Source: an uncultured Eubacteriales bacterium (GTDB lineage Bacteria; Bacillota; Clostridia; Oscillospirales; CAG-272). Taken from it: 64,000 nucleotides of DNA. Of the stretch, positions 18,901 through 25,863 are shown in pieces. The first letter of the stretch is position 1; each line of letters begins with the position of its first letter. The position numbers and the translations under genes are program-made. Below the pieces are notes generated by a model. It was not told the DNA's origin. It ran no database searches and saw only the letters and a program-made list of their open reading frames with translations. The DNA lies in assembly GCA_905201895.1 (NCBI GenBank), contig CAJKPX010000002.1, positions 52,963-116,962 of the forward strand. Direction: 5' to 3'.

Positions 18901-19429
18901 CGCCGTCAAGTCTAACCTCAGCATTCTCCTGGATATGTATCGCAGCACCGCCGTCATCATTATAGCCACCGGTCAGCAAGGAGCCGTTGATCTTAACGGT
19001 TCCCATGCCGCTTCCACGATAATTCCATTTCCCGTTTCTGACCGTTCCCCAATGCTCGGTGGTGTTTACGCCATTGCCGTTCAATATCAGCAAGCCGTTT
19101 TCCTTCACCAAAAAGATTTCACCGTCATCCTCGCTTTGGGTCAATCCGCGGTTGATCATGTGACCGTTCATATGGACAGTTACATATCTGTCCTCCTCCA
19201 CTGTCAGCATCTCGGCAATGTGCCAGTCCGCCAGCATGGTAACCTCTCCGCCGTTCTTCACAGCAGCCCAAGCATCTCGATAATTTGCATACTTCTGGTT
19301 ACCGACCTGTGCAACGTACGGTTGTTCGCCTGCGGCGCTCACCTTGATTGCCCCCAAAGGCATAAAGACGCCCGCCAGCATACAGCAAACCAAAAGCATC
19401 GACAAAATTTTGTTTGTTTTTCTGAACAT
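15986..19429 (-). CDS. Beta-helix surface protein fused to a lipase-like hydrolase
   Basis: A 1147-residue secreted protein. It has a signal peptide (about 1-32), a head region with the shared MNGHMINRGL signature, a beta-helix of polymorphic repeats (about 150-400; repeated GGAVYVDS, GGAIQINNG), and then an alpha/beta hydrolase of lipase-3 type (about 480-790). The nucleophile elbow is GYSRAG (Ser near 635), and candidate Asp and His lie in NGVDIVPTVGPE and RYGMDHIVPGH. Near the end is a module with GEWSIVKEA and paired cysteines (QTCDRCKES), then PGSLFGQGS, one transmembrane helix and a short charged tail. It shares the anchor and head with the two smaller beta-helix paralogues. It is in an operon with the preceding membrane protein; AAGGAGG precedes the ATG. 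Confidence 0.85.
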   Translation of the reverse strand: MFRKTNKILSMLLVCCMLAGVFMPLGAIKVSAAGEQPYVAQVGNQKYANYRDAWAAVKNGGEVTMLADWHIAEMLTVEEDRYVTVHMNGHMINRGLTQSEDDGEIFLVKENGLLILNGNGVNTTEHWGTVRNGKWNYRGSGMGTVKINGSLLTGGYNDDGGAAIHIQENAEVRLDGVTVAGNATSDNDTGGAIRLQDDDSVLRLTNSTISYNRSDDGGGAAIWVEGEDSFVEIKNSKIRYNFVDVDHGDGGAIQINNGRVEIKNSDISYNEAGRNGGAVYIYNGNLVIDKDTRMLHNVANREGGAIYVDSKADEVRIQGCFIGNRATEEGGAVYVNSNVSGNSGVRISNVEMMGNIASGNGGGAVYVDSDDEISLSDKVIMLGNSPDNLHIRHEENIYENNLTAGSRIGIFAYWDATKDDDPIETSNHQYFFSDKVGYKIEGGNGKLYFVKGSEGAPSSYKVGNTEYELIKSAFCYTSAQYEEVSSYFYYSDGFFAEAPKYYNEHLASFAAGMALAAMPVSYEGEYSETKSTKYIVDMFVSMGYSDIFVHYPEPEYFGEDAENLSTIGYVIAKKNVVVNGVETTVIATALRGLSYHAEWASNVTLGDGFGEAKGFGDAAKQVRQGIDQYIADKGINADSATFFITGYSRAGATSNLVAKKLTDDYGEDKVYAYCFEAPKGGVVAEMKDGLTYANIHNVINGVDIVPTVGPEQMGFVRYGMDHIVPGHEVGTDGYDVQKALMLAQLSAINKNIAHEDEFAEATIEYIGSKLPGGVFDMIDPEWFPDYKTAEDWIPVFIEKLQEYSMTDMRDKADPDHVSGIFNSNSDDWYGYRNFYSNYKWYVYFDETDGNKMKIKAYVDEPDDFNSGKYKVHTLEDAIGNLMLFYFGMPEDRKDELFGVIDKLDTDKIMSSLNMTHIWWSVIDDWREFSIDTKNEEFHNIWAVVNACIKPEEGKDKPTTTLEAELKAVLTDEEYETLLSSLYVLIDFALDFVAEDYNITDQNLLGTMLYNIGNIMQTHYHDITYSWVRSYDSFYSDIDYVCAHHYGEWSIVKEASTEDYGVRVQTCDRCKESVYEAIPKIGHEDTPPETNELGTSENDSSEFPGSLFGQGSVVVVVLATIAMAAVGVALYLYVRLKKVSPVSSKDDE

Positions 19430-19458
19430 ATCAATAAGTCCTCCTTTTCAAATAAGCA

Positions 19459-20040
19459 TCAAACGGGTCCGGTATAGTTATTTCCAAGCGGGATGCGCAA
19501 GAGCCAGTCGATTGCAAATACAGCAATGACAATCCATGCAATCACGTTCACAACCTTTTGGTTTTTCATATTGATCAGCTTTCGGTAAAGCGGCAACGCA
19601 CCGTAAATAATCATAAGACCGAGCGCCCCAAAGCGTGCGCTTGCATCAAGACACACTCGCCCTTGGAAATTCATAAAGTGATCGCTGTAATCCCAAAGCA
19701 CAGTAAAGGGAGTACCGAACAATTCAATCAGGTATGTAGCCGCCAGCTCAACCACCGTAGTAATCAGACAAATATACACAAACAGCAAAAGGAATCGGAT
19801 ATTCAGCTTTCCAATATAAACAGGCTTCTTGATCTGTTTATGGAAAATACCATAGATCAGCATACCCCCAAAGCCGTAAATCGGCAACCACGGACCAAAT
19901 AGATAACCTCTGTTCGTCCAAACGCCATCATCAAAAAACGTCCAGATCACCTCATATATCCATCCGCATACAGCGAAAAAGATAAACAGCAACAAAATAT
20001 TTCTAATCAGATCAATTTTATTTTTTTCTTTTGTAACCAT
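19459..20040 (-). CDS. CmpB-family (putative ABC transporter permease) membrane protein
   Basis: Polytopic membrane protein with about five helices, recognised by FAVCGWIYEVIWTFF and NRGYLFGPWLPIYGFGG, the conserved core of the CmpB family (DUF1113). Despite the family name no ATPase partner lies next to it, so transport is unproven. The start is uncertain: ATG 20040 is used here, but AAAGG lies 15 bases upstream. TTG 20052 or GTG 20064 in the same frame are alternatives. The stop is about 30 bp before the lipase fusion gene, so the two are cotranscribed from repeat-box promoter 4. Confidence 0.75.
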   Translation of the reverse strand: MVTKEKNKIDLIRNILLLFIFFAVCGWIYEVIWTFFDDGVWTNRGYLFGPWLPIYGFGGMLIYGIFHKQIKKPVYIGKLNIRFLLLFVYICLITTVVELAATYLIELFGTPFTVLWDYSDHFMNFQGRVCLDASARFGALGLMIIYGALPLYRKLINMKNQKVVNVIAWIVIAVFAIDWLLRIPLGNNYTGPV

Positions 20041-20123
20041 TCTACATATCAAAATCCTTTCCACCGGTCTATAAATTTCAGGGTATCATTGATTTTTGCA
20101 TGGAAATCGCACGGTCTACATGC

Positions 20124-20159
20124 ATTTTAACACATCTGGCGTTACAAATGTGTTACAAA
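20124..20159 (-). promoter_or_regulatory. Repeat-box promoter 4 (CmpB-like gene and lipase fusion)
   Basis: On the - strand TTTGTAAC-ACA-TTTGTAAC (20159-20141) is followed after 11 bp by TGTTAAAAT (hexamer TAAAAT 20129-20124). It lies just downstream of the stop of the neighbouring beta-helix gene, without an obvious terminator between. Confidence 0.82.
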
Positions 20160-20179
20160 CCCAAGAAAAAAACGAAAAA

Positions 20180-21679
20180 TTATTCGTTATTCTCTGTTGT
20201 TTCCTTTTCTGTCATGTGTCCCCTCTTTTTATTGAAAGCTACGGTAAGAAAGAGCGAAGCAATCGAAGCCGCAAGCGCCAAAATTGCAACAATCATCGCA
20301 AGTGAGCCTTCGCCGAATATAGAACCGGTGCCATTCGGTGCATCCGTATCAACGATCTCGACATATCCTTCATTTCTAAACGTAGAATTTCCGATGCTGC
20401 AATTCCTCAAAAAAAACCTATAGTGCACAAACATACCGACACAAAACGTGTAGTCTCCGCCGTTCTGATCGAAGGTGCAATTGGTGAACTCGGCTTCGTC
20501 ACCCATGAATACTCCGCCGTCATTGTTTGTAAAGGTCGAATTATAAGCAAAAACTTCGCTAGAATAGCCGGTATGCGTATTGATCACATAGTCCCGCGCG
20601 TTGTTTTGGGTAAAGGTGCAGGTATCCATGCTAAGCTCGGCGCCGTACAGCACCAGAACGCACAGAGTTCTGGCGCCAAACAGATTTTCTTCGGAAGAAC
20701 CGTTTTCTTCAAAGACCGTGTTTTTGAGATCAATTTGGCCATTGGACATATATATCACAGAAACCGCGCCCTTTGCCCCTGCATCCTCGTCCCAATTGCC
20801 GTTATTGATAAATTTGCAATCGTTCACCTCAATAACGGAATCCGACTGGGAAGCGATCGCCGCACCCTCGCCCGATTTGTACGTAAACTGATTGTTGCTG
20901 AAAAGCACCTTGTTGAATTTCGCAGTGCAATTGTAAATATGGATTGCCGCTCCGTAGGCTCCGGCTAAAGAATTGTTCTTGTTGTTAAGAAATCCGCCGC
21001 CGTTCATGATGAGCGTTGCAGAATCGTACATAGCAATACCGCCGCCGTCATCGCCATCGGCAACGTTGCCAACGATTTTAACGTTATTGAGCGTTACCCT
21101 TGCATCGTCCTGAATGTGGATACCACCCGCGCCGTTATCGCTGTTACCACCGGTGATGGTGCCAAACTGCACAGTAGCATCGGTATCGTCGGCTCTTGCG
21201 ATCGCATCGCCGTTCTTACCACCGTTGATGATGACGTCCGAGTCCTCCTCGATGCAAATGACCTCACCGTCAAGCTCGTTGTTATCCCCGAGGCCGCGGT
21301 CAATGGTATGGCCGTTCATGTTGAGCATCACTCTTGCCCCCTCGGGCACGTAGATGGTGCTCTGACGGAAGCCCACTCCATCACTGTCACCAAACTCGCC
21401 TTTTGCGTTGGCTTTCCAATCAACGTGCAGATCAATCACGACACGGTCATATTGATTGGTGTCCAAATATTCATTATCTTGGGCTTTTTCCATAGCGAAG
21501 TTCCAGCCGCCTTCAAAAGAAGTGTAATCCTCAAGCTTAACAACCTCGCCGTCCGCCTTTTTAAGAGCGCTAACGGTCAGCACAACGCCCGTCGCGGGCT
21601 CGTCTGCCGCAAAAGCGGCAACACACAGCGCGCTTGCCATCAGGCAAATTGTAAGAATGATCGCAAAAAAACTTTTCAT
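20180..21679 (-). CDS. Beta-helix surface protein B with C-terminal membrane anchor
   Basis: A 499-residue paralogue of the protein at 5731-7236. It has a signal peptide (about 1-25), the head with MNGHTIDRGLGD, a beta-helix at about 140-430 (GGIHIQDDARVTLNNVKI, GGGIAMYDSATLIMNGG), then GTGSIFGEGS, one transmembrane helix and a Lys/Glu tail. The two proteins align from the first residue to the last with few gaps in the head. The mid-helix repeats diverge more, as expected if the helix face binds variable partners. AGAAAGGA precedes the ATG. It has its own repeat-box promoter and sits next to the regulator genes. Confidence 0.85.
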   Translation of the reverse strand: MKSFFAIILTICLMASALCVAAFAADEPATGVVLTVSALKKADGEVVKLEDYTSFEGGWNFAMEKAQDNEYLDTNQYDRVVIDLHVDWKANAKGEFGDSDGVGFRQSTIYVPEGARVMLNMNGHTIDRGLGDNNELDGEVICIEEDSDVIINGGKNGDAIARADDTDATVQFGTITGGNSDNGAGGIHIQDDARVTLNNVKIVGNVADGDDGGGIAMYDSATLIMNGGGFLNNKNNSLAGAYGAAIHIYNCTAKFNKVLFSNNQFTYKSGEGAAIASQSDSVIEVNDCKFINNGNWDEDAGAKGAVSVIYMSNGQIDLKNTVFEENGSSEENLFGARTLCVLVLYGAELSMDTCTFTQNNARDYVINTHTGYSSEVFAYNSTFTNNDGGVFMGDEAEFTNCTFDQNGGDYTFCVGMFVHYRFFLRNCSIGNSTFRNEGYVEIVDTDAPNGTGSIFGEGSLAMIVAILALAASIASLFLTVAFNKKRGHMTEKETTENNE

Positions 21680-21740
21680 ATAAGAATTTTCCTTTCTGTT
21701 TTTTCGATGCCGATGGCAGTTTTTTTACCGCCACGCGCTT

Positions 21741-21776
21741 ATTGTAACACCACGGGCGTTACAAAGGTGTTACAAA
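21741..21776 (-). promoter_or_regulatory. Repeat-box promoter 5 (beta-helix protein B)
   Basis: On the - strand TTTGTAAC-ACC-TTTGTAAC (21776-21758) is followed after 11 bp by TGTTACAAT (hexamer TACAAT 21746-21741). The start codon lies about 60 bp downstream, as for beta-helix protein A. Confidence 0.82.
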
Positions 21777-21779
21777 AAG

Positions 21780-21815
21780 AAAAAAACGGCAGAACTTTTC
21801 AAAAAAATTCTGCCG
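21780..21815 (-). terminator. Terminator of the two-component operon
   Basis: On the - strand CGGCAGAA / TTCTGCCG with an A/T-rich loop is followed by seven T residues, 12 bp after the response regulator stop and just before repeat-box promoter 5. Confidence 0.87.
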
Positions 21816-21826
21816 CTCTTTGACGA

Positions 21827-22600
21827 TTATTTGAATAAAAGCATGGCGCAGGTTTCCTCCGCCCAACCGTATTGGGTCATATATTCTCCGTGAAATTCCG
21901 GCTTTCCGGTTTCAAGATAACTGATATAATCACACTTGATAAGACTCGTATCAATACGGTAACACGGGGTTTCATGACACAAAACCGCTTCCGCCCCCAC
22001 CGATTTCAGAGTGCTTTTCAGGTCCATTAAGAGTTGGCGCAGATACGCCGAATTTTTGGTATCGTCCGTGTCGTCAGGAAACAGCACCGCGCAAATTTGC
22101 TTTGCCGTCATTCCTGCCCCATTGCGGTCTACAAGAAATGCAAACAGCTCTTTTGTTTTCAGTCGCTTGAATACAAGCATTTCCTCCTTCACATACACCT
22201 CAAAATTACCAAAGCAGTTCACCCGAAGAAGCTTTTCCTTTTGGCGGACCCCCTTAATATTGTCAATTTCGCCTTGGACGTCTTCCGCCGCAATAGGCTT
22301 CATCAAATAGCCCGAGGCATGAAGCTTAAATGCGGGAATAGCGTATTCCTCATATCCGGTGCAGAATACAATTTTGCAGCCCGGACGGGAGGCGATGATT
22401 TTCTCGGCAAGAGCAAGTCCGCCCATGCCGCGCATATTGATATCCAAAAAGGCAATATCCGTGTGATGTGTCTTAACAAATTCAAGTGCCGCTTCACAGT
22501 CAGAAAACCTTGCGACCTCCGTAATATCGGGCGAAGCCTCGATTGCCGCCACCAACGCACCGAGCATCAATGCCTCGTCATCAACTGCTATTGCAATCAT
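21827..22600 (-). CDS. Response regulator with SARP-like winged-helix output domain
   Basis: Transcription regulator, 257 residues. The receiver domain (1-120) has acidic residues DDE at 7-9, phospho-acceptor Asp 53 in FLDINMRG and Lys in the YLMKPI switch. The output domain (about 135-257) begins NCFGNFEVY and continues RLKTKELFAFLVDRNG, a Trans_reg_C winged helix of the OmpR/SARP type, followed by a short helical tail rather than a full BTAD domain. OmpR and SARP proteins bind direct repeats with 11-bp period, which is the pattern in six promoters around this gene. It overlaps the kinase stop by 4 bp (ATGA), so the two are translationally coupled. Confidence 0.88.
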   Translation of the reverse strand: MIAIAVDDEALMLGALVAAIEASPDITEVARFSDCEAALEFVKTHHTDIAFLDINMRGMGGLALAEKIIASRPGCKIVFCTGYEEYAIPAFKLHASGYLMKPIAAEDVQGEIDNIKGVRQKEKLLRVNCFGNFEVYVKEEMLVFKRLKTKELFAFLVDRNGAGMTAKQICAVLFPDDTDDTKNSAYLRQLLMDLKSTLKSVGAEAVLCHETPCYRIDTSLIKCDYISYLETGKPEFHGEYMTQYGWAEETCAMLLFK

Positions 22601-24447
22601 TTTCTTACCTCCTTTGGAATTGTTACCAGCACTTTCGTGCCAACGCCTACGGTGCTTTCAATCTCAAGCCTACCGTTTACCATAACCTTAAGACGTTCGC
22701 GAATGTTGCGAAGTCCCACGTGCTTTCTCTCATCTATCAGCACGCTTGTATCAAATCCTACGCCGTCATCCACCACCGAAATGCAATAATCCGTATCGGT
22801 CTCATAGGAAACCACATGGATCGTTCCGCCCTTTGACAGCTTCATCAAGCCGTGCTTGATCGCATTTTCAACAATCGGTTGAACGGTCAGCGCGGGAATG
22901 TGGAAATCCTCGGAATTCATTTCAAACGTGAAGGTCATATCCGGAAAGCGCACATTTTCAATGCTGATATAGTGATGGACGTGCTCCATTTCCTGCGACA
23001 TCAGTATCGGCTTGGGATTGTCAAGCTCTCCGAAATTTCCTCGGAGATATTTTGCAAAATTGTGTACGAGTCCGGCAGCCTTCGGAGGATCCAGCTTACA
23101 CAGCTGCTCGATACTGCCAAGCGTATTATAAATAAAGTGAGGACGGATCTGGCTCATCATCGTGGAAATTCTGCTTTCGGCAAGCTCCGCGTTAAGAACT
23201 ATTTTTTCCATCTCAAGCTCTTTTGCCTTGGTAGCTGCATTTATGCTTTGAGGAATTAACTTAAGCACCATAACCATTGCTACGGCAAACAAAACAACGA
23301 AAACATACTGCGAACCAACACCGCCTTGCCATGCACCTTGCCACGTGCCGACAGTATCGACAAAAAATGCAAGCAACGGAATGACCGCAACAATACAGAG
23401 ATAACGTTCCTTTTTTGCCTTTTTTATAAACTCCTTTGCAAGGCAGAACAACAACACGATATTGGAAAGCCCCTGTACCGCAACCCACCAGATCCACGTA
23501 TCATAAAACAACACGTCGCTCACGATCGGCAAAATGAAAAATACGGCGTTTGCCACAGCCAAAAGCATCACCGTCATTTGGCTCACTTTTTTCATTGCTT
23601 TGAGAAAATACGATATGCTCATCGTTAAGAAGAACATATAGAAGACCATCGAAAAGCCAAGAACGGTCGTGTTTGAAACGATAGACTCGCTCCAAAAGAA
23701 AACACCCTCCGCGCTATACGCAATGTAGACTCCGGCAAATAAGACTACAAGTCCGAAAAGCCAGATGATGCTATTGCTTTTGATATGTATCAGAGTTGAG
23801 AACAGCGCAATTCCAAGAAACACGAGAGAAACAAGTATCAACAGCATACCCGCATTTCTCTGCGGTTCACCGCTGCTCATAACACCCTTTTCAAACTCAA
23901 TCCCTGTCCAAAAAGCCATTGTGGAGAGCATTTCATCAATCGCGTTTTCGTTTCCAAAGCTATGGGGATTATGAACGAGAATCTCAATCTGCTCCTCACT
24001 TTCACTCGTGAAGAAGCAAGCAGTCCAACCTTCACCGCAGACGGAATCTCCATACAAAGGATTTTCCATATCTATGACCAAAGGCTCAACTCCGGTTTCA
24101 TAAAATGTCAGGTTGATATGATCAGTATAGAACGCAATCGGTATATCCCCTCTATAAATACCAACATACCCACCTTCGGGATCAAGCATATGCAAATTTC
24201 CGCGCAGGGTGACGTCACCTTTTGTAGCCGGAATATGCTCATCCTTCACGATCTTATGCCATTCACCGTCTTCAATCCGATACTCACCGTCAAAATACAC
24301 CTGCGCTATTAAGGCAGGTTGCGCTTGCAGGCTGGTGCTGTTATTATACCACAGCAAACAAAGCGCAAGCATAATCAAGAGCAAAACTCCGGCGATCGGG
24401 AAATATCTCTTTTGGAATATTTGAAATTTATTTTTGAAACCCGGCAT
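22597..24447 (-). CDS. LytS-type sensor histidine kinase with 7TM sensor region
   Basis: Membrane sensor kinase, 616 residues. One N-terminal helix (about 14-33) is followed by an extracellular beta-rich domain (about 40-195), then seven helices (about 200-395) in the style of 7TMR-DISM sensors. A short coiled coil leads to a His_kinase/HATPase pair. The phospho-acceptor is His 437 in SQIRPHFIYNTL, and the N-box is IVENAIKHG with the G1 box DDGVGFD. It overlaps the response regulator gene. The ligand is unknown; the extracellular domain suggests it reads a carbohydrate or surface signal. I find no repeat-box in front of it. Confidence 0.9.
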   Translation of the reverse strand: MPGFKNKFQIFQKRYFPIAGVLLLIMLALCLLWYNNSTSLQAQPALIAQVYFDGEYRIEDGEWHKIVKDEHIPATKGDVTLRGNLHMLDPEGGYVGIYRGDIPIAFYTDHINLTFYETGVEPLVIDMENPLYGDSVCGEGWTACFFTSESEEQIEILVHNPHSFGNENAIDEMLSTMAFWTGIEFEKGVMSSGEPQRNAGMLLILVSLVFLGIALFSTLIHIKSNSIIWLFGLVVLFAGVYIAYSAEGVFFWSESIVSNTTVLGFSMVFYMFFLTMSISYFLKAMKKVSQMTVMLLAVANAVFFILPIVSDVLFYDTWIWWVAVQGLSNIVLLFCLAKEFIKKAKKERYLCIVAVIPLLAFFVDTVGTWQGAWQGGVGSQYVFVVLFAVAMVMVLKLIPQSINAATKAKELEMEKIVLNAELAESRISTMMSQIRPHFIYNTLGSIEQLCKLDPPKAAGLVHNFAKYLRGNFGELDNPKPILMSQEMEHVHHYISIENVRFPDMTFTFEMNSEDFHIPALTVQPIVENAIKHGLMKLSKGGTIHVVSYETDTDYCISVVDDGVGFDTSVLIDERKHVGLRNIRERLKVMVNGRLEIESTVGVGTKVLVTIPKEVRK

Positions 24448-24449
24448 TT

Positions 24450-24592
24450 TTCCTCCATTTTTTACTCATCATGATATTCGTTGTAAACATTTCAGGCTTC
24501 AAGCAGCCGATCAAAATGACATAAACACCGTCGGTTCTGCGATAAGCATGATCCTCTGTTCCCTTCAATACCATCAGGAATGAAGGCTCGTA
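24450..24592 (-). pseudogene. Remnant of an AAA-family ATPase C-terminus (tentative)
   Basis: On the - strand one frame reads SFLMVLKGTEDHAYRRTDG and then VYVILIGCLKP. This resembles the extreme C-terminus of the clostridial AAA ATPases with a DUF4143-type tail. A stop lies directly before it and there is no start or N-terminal part, so it is a decayed fragment. It runs out of frame into the kinase start. Confidence 0.45.
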
Positions 24593-24877
24593 TCATTGAC
24601 TATTCTTTTTCTGTAATGTTTTTTTCCTCATTTTCGTTTGTTTTACTCATATTATACATCTAAATCATAAAAAATGCAATGTTTTTTTGTGGAAATATTT
24701 TTTCGACGATTGTTGACGAAAATTCCCGACAGTTTTGAAAGCAAAAAACGACGGAGACCGTTCTCCGCCGCAACCATTCGTATTCTTTGTTTATTTTCTT
24801 TTCAAGTTACTCTTCAGACCGTATTGAAAAAAATAAATTTCGAATATATTTTTTGAAATATTTTGTTTTCTTGCTCA
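24593..24877. other. Intergenic region without a supported gene
   Basis: This is an A/T-rich stretch between the kinase gene and repeat-box promoter 6. On the - strand TATAAT is followed by a 16-codon ORF (MSKTNENEEKNITEKE) with no ribosome binding site. On the - strand at 24743-24770, CGGCGGAGA / TCTCCGTCG followed by TTTTTT has the form of an intrinsic terminator, although no - strand gene now lies before it. A 60-codon + strand frame here is low-complexity and unsupported. Confidence 0.5.
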
Positions 24878-24913
24878 TTTGTAACACATTTGTAACGCTC
24901 GATATGTTAGAAT
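24878..24913 (+). promoter_or_regulatory. Repeat-box promoter 6 (membrane protein)
   Basis: On the + strand TTTGTAAC-ACA-TTTGTAAC (24878-24896) is followed after 11 bp by TGTTAGAAT (hexamer TAGAAT 24908-24913). It is the only copy on the + strand and points at the gene starting at 25007. Confidence 0.82.
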
Positions 24914-25006
24914 ATTTCAGTGTCAATCATCCCAAATCCAACTCGGAAAAAGTGAACGAAAAAAATAATGTGTTTTGCTCACATCAACTTATCGAAGGAG
25001 GCTATT

Positions 25007-25750
25007 ATGACTAAAAAAACGCAAACCATAATTTCATCCAAACTATTTTTCTGCTTTTGTTTCATCGAATTTCTGATACTTGTAACGTTGAAGGTGCAAC
25101 AAGCTATATATCCGAATTCTGTAATTGAAATAATCCCGATGTTTTCAGCGATTCTCCTCAATGCCCTGTTTATGATTTTCTTAGTCCTTTGCGTGAAAAA
25201 AGCAGGCAAGGATACGTTAATAATGGGGATTCCGCTCGCCGTATTTACCACTCTCTTAGCCGATTGCTTTTTGGTAATGCTCTACGGACTTTCATCGGCA
25301 GAAATCGTTCGTTTCATGTCACCTCTTACCGCAAATATGATTGGATTTTTCATTTTCGGAATGGTGCAGGTGATCTATGCATGCTATTTGGGTCTGACGA
25401 AACGCCGCTTGATTATAAGGGTCGCCTTTTATCTTTTCCTTATCTTAGGAATTGCAGTTGCAGGACTATTCACTTTTGACAAATTTATCGCATGTCTTTC
25501 AATGTCTCAATTGATTCTAAATGTTGTTTACGCATGGATCGAGCACCGAAAAAAACGCACGACGGCATCGTTGTTGCTGGCTATCGGTATCACACTTTTC
25601 TTCGGATGTGACTTCTCCATTATGTTGAGAATGCTTCTGCCCCCGCAGGGATTTATATACGCTGCCATCTGCTTCGTGGTATGGGTATTCTATATTCCCT
25701 CTCAGGTTGTGCTCACATCAAGTTATCTCGCAGATCGAGCAGACGCATAA
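25007..25750 (+). CDS. Polytopic membrane protein, YhhN-like (tentative)
   Basis: A 247-residue protein with about eight transmembrane helices. The spacing of helices and motifs such as LLADCFLVMLYG, a mid-protein IGFFIFGMVQVIY and a late FFGCDFSIM recall the YhhN/TMEM86 lysoplasmalogenase family, where an early and a late Asp are conserved. The match is loose. The start is ATG 25007 with AAGGAGG 5 bp upstream; an upstream in-frame ATG at 24968 lacks a site. It is controlled by a repeat-box promoter, so it belongs with the surface-protein regulon. If YhhN-like, it might act on ether lipids of the membrane. Confidence 0.6.
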   Translation: MTKKTQTIISSKLFFCFCFIEFLILVTLKVQQAIYPNSVIEIIPMFSAILLNALFMIFLVLCVKKAGKDTLIMGIPLAVFTTLLADCFLVMLYGLSSAEIVRFMSPLTANMIGFFIFGMVQVIYACYLGLTKRRLIIRVAFYLFLILGIAVAGLFTFDKFIACLSMSQLILNVVYAWIEHRKKRTTASLLLAIGITLFFGCDFSIMLRMLLPPQGFIYAAICFVVWVFYIPSQVVLTSSYLADRADA

Positions 25751-25812
25751 AAAGCATTTCAGCATTTTTATATCCTTTCAGAAACTCATGACCACCTGCC
25801 ATATTGTCACGA

Positions 25813-25851
25813 GGGGCGGTCTCAAATTGCAAATTTGAGACCGCCCCTTTT
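25813..25851 (+). terminator. Terminator of the YhhN-like gene
   Basis: A 16-bp near-perfect stem (GGGGCGGTCTCAAATT / AATTTGAGACCGCCCC) is followed by TTTT on the + strand. It separates this gene from the convergent dehydrogenase operon. Confidence 0.9.
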
Positions 25852-25863
25852 CTGTTATTTTGA

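Noticed and set aside
5600..22000. LPXTG sorting signals on the surface proteins
   Set aside because: None present; all three end in G-x-FG-x-GS plus helix, so sortase attachment is not supported.
24470..24500. TTGTAAACATTT, similar to half of the repeat box, near the kinase gene
   Set aside because: Only one half-site matches, it faces away from the kinase, and no -10 stands at the fixed distance.
24674..24856. 60-codon + strand frame before repeat-box promoter 6
   Set aside because: Phe/Lys/Arg-rich low-complexity product, no ribosome binding site, and it ends before the promoter.
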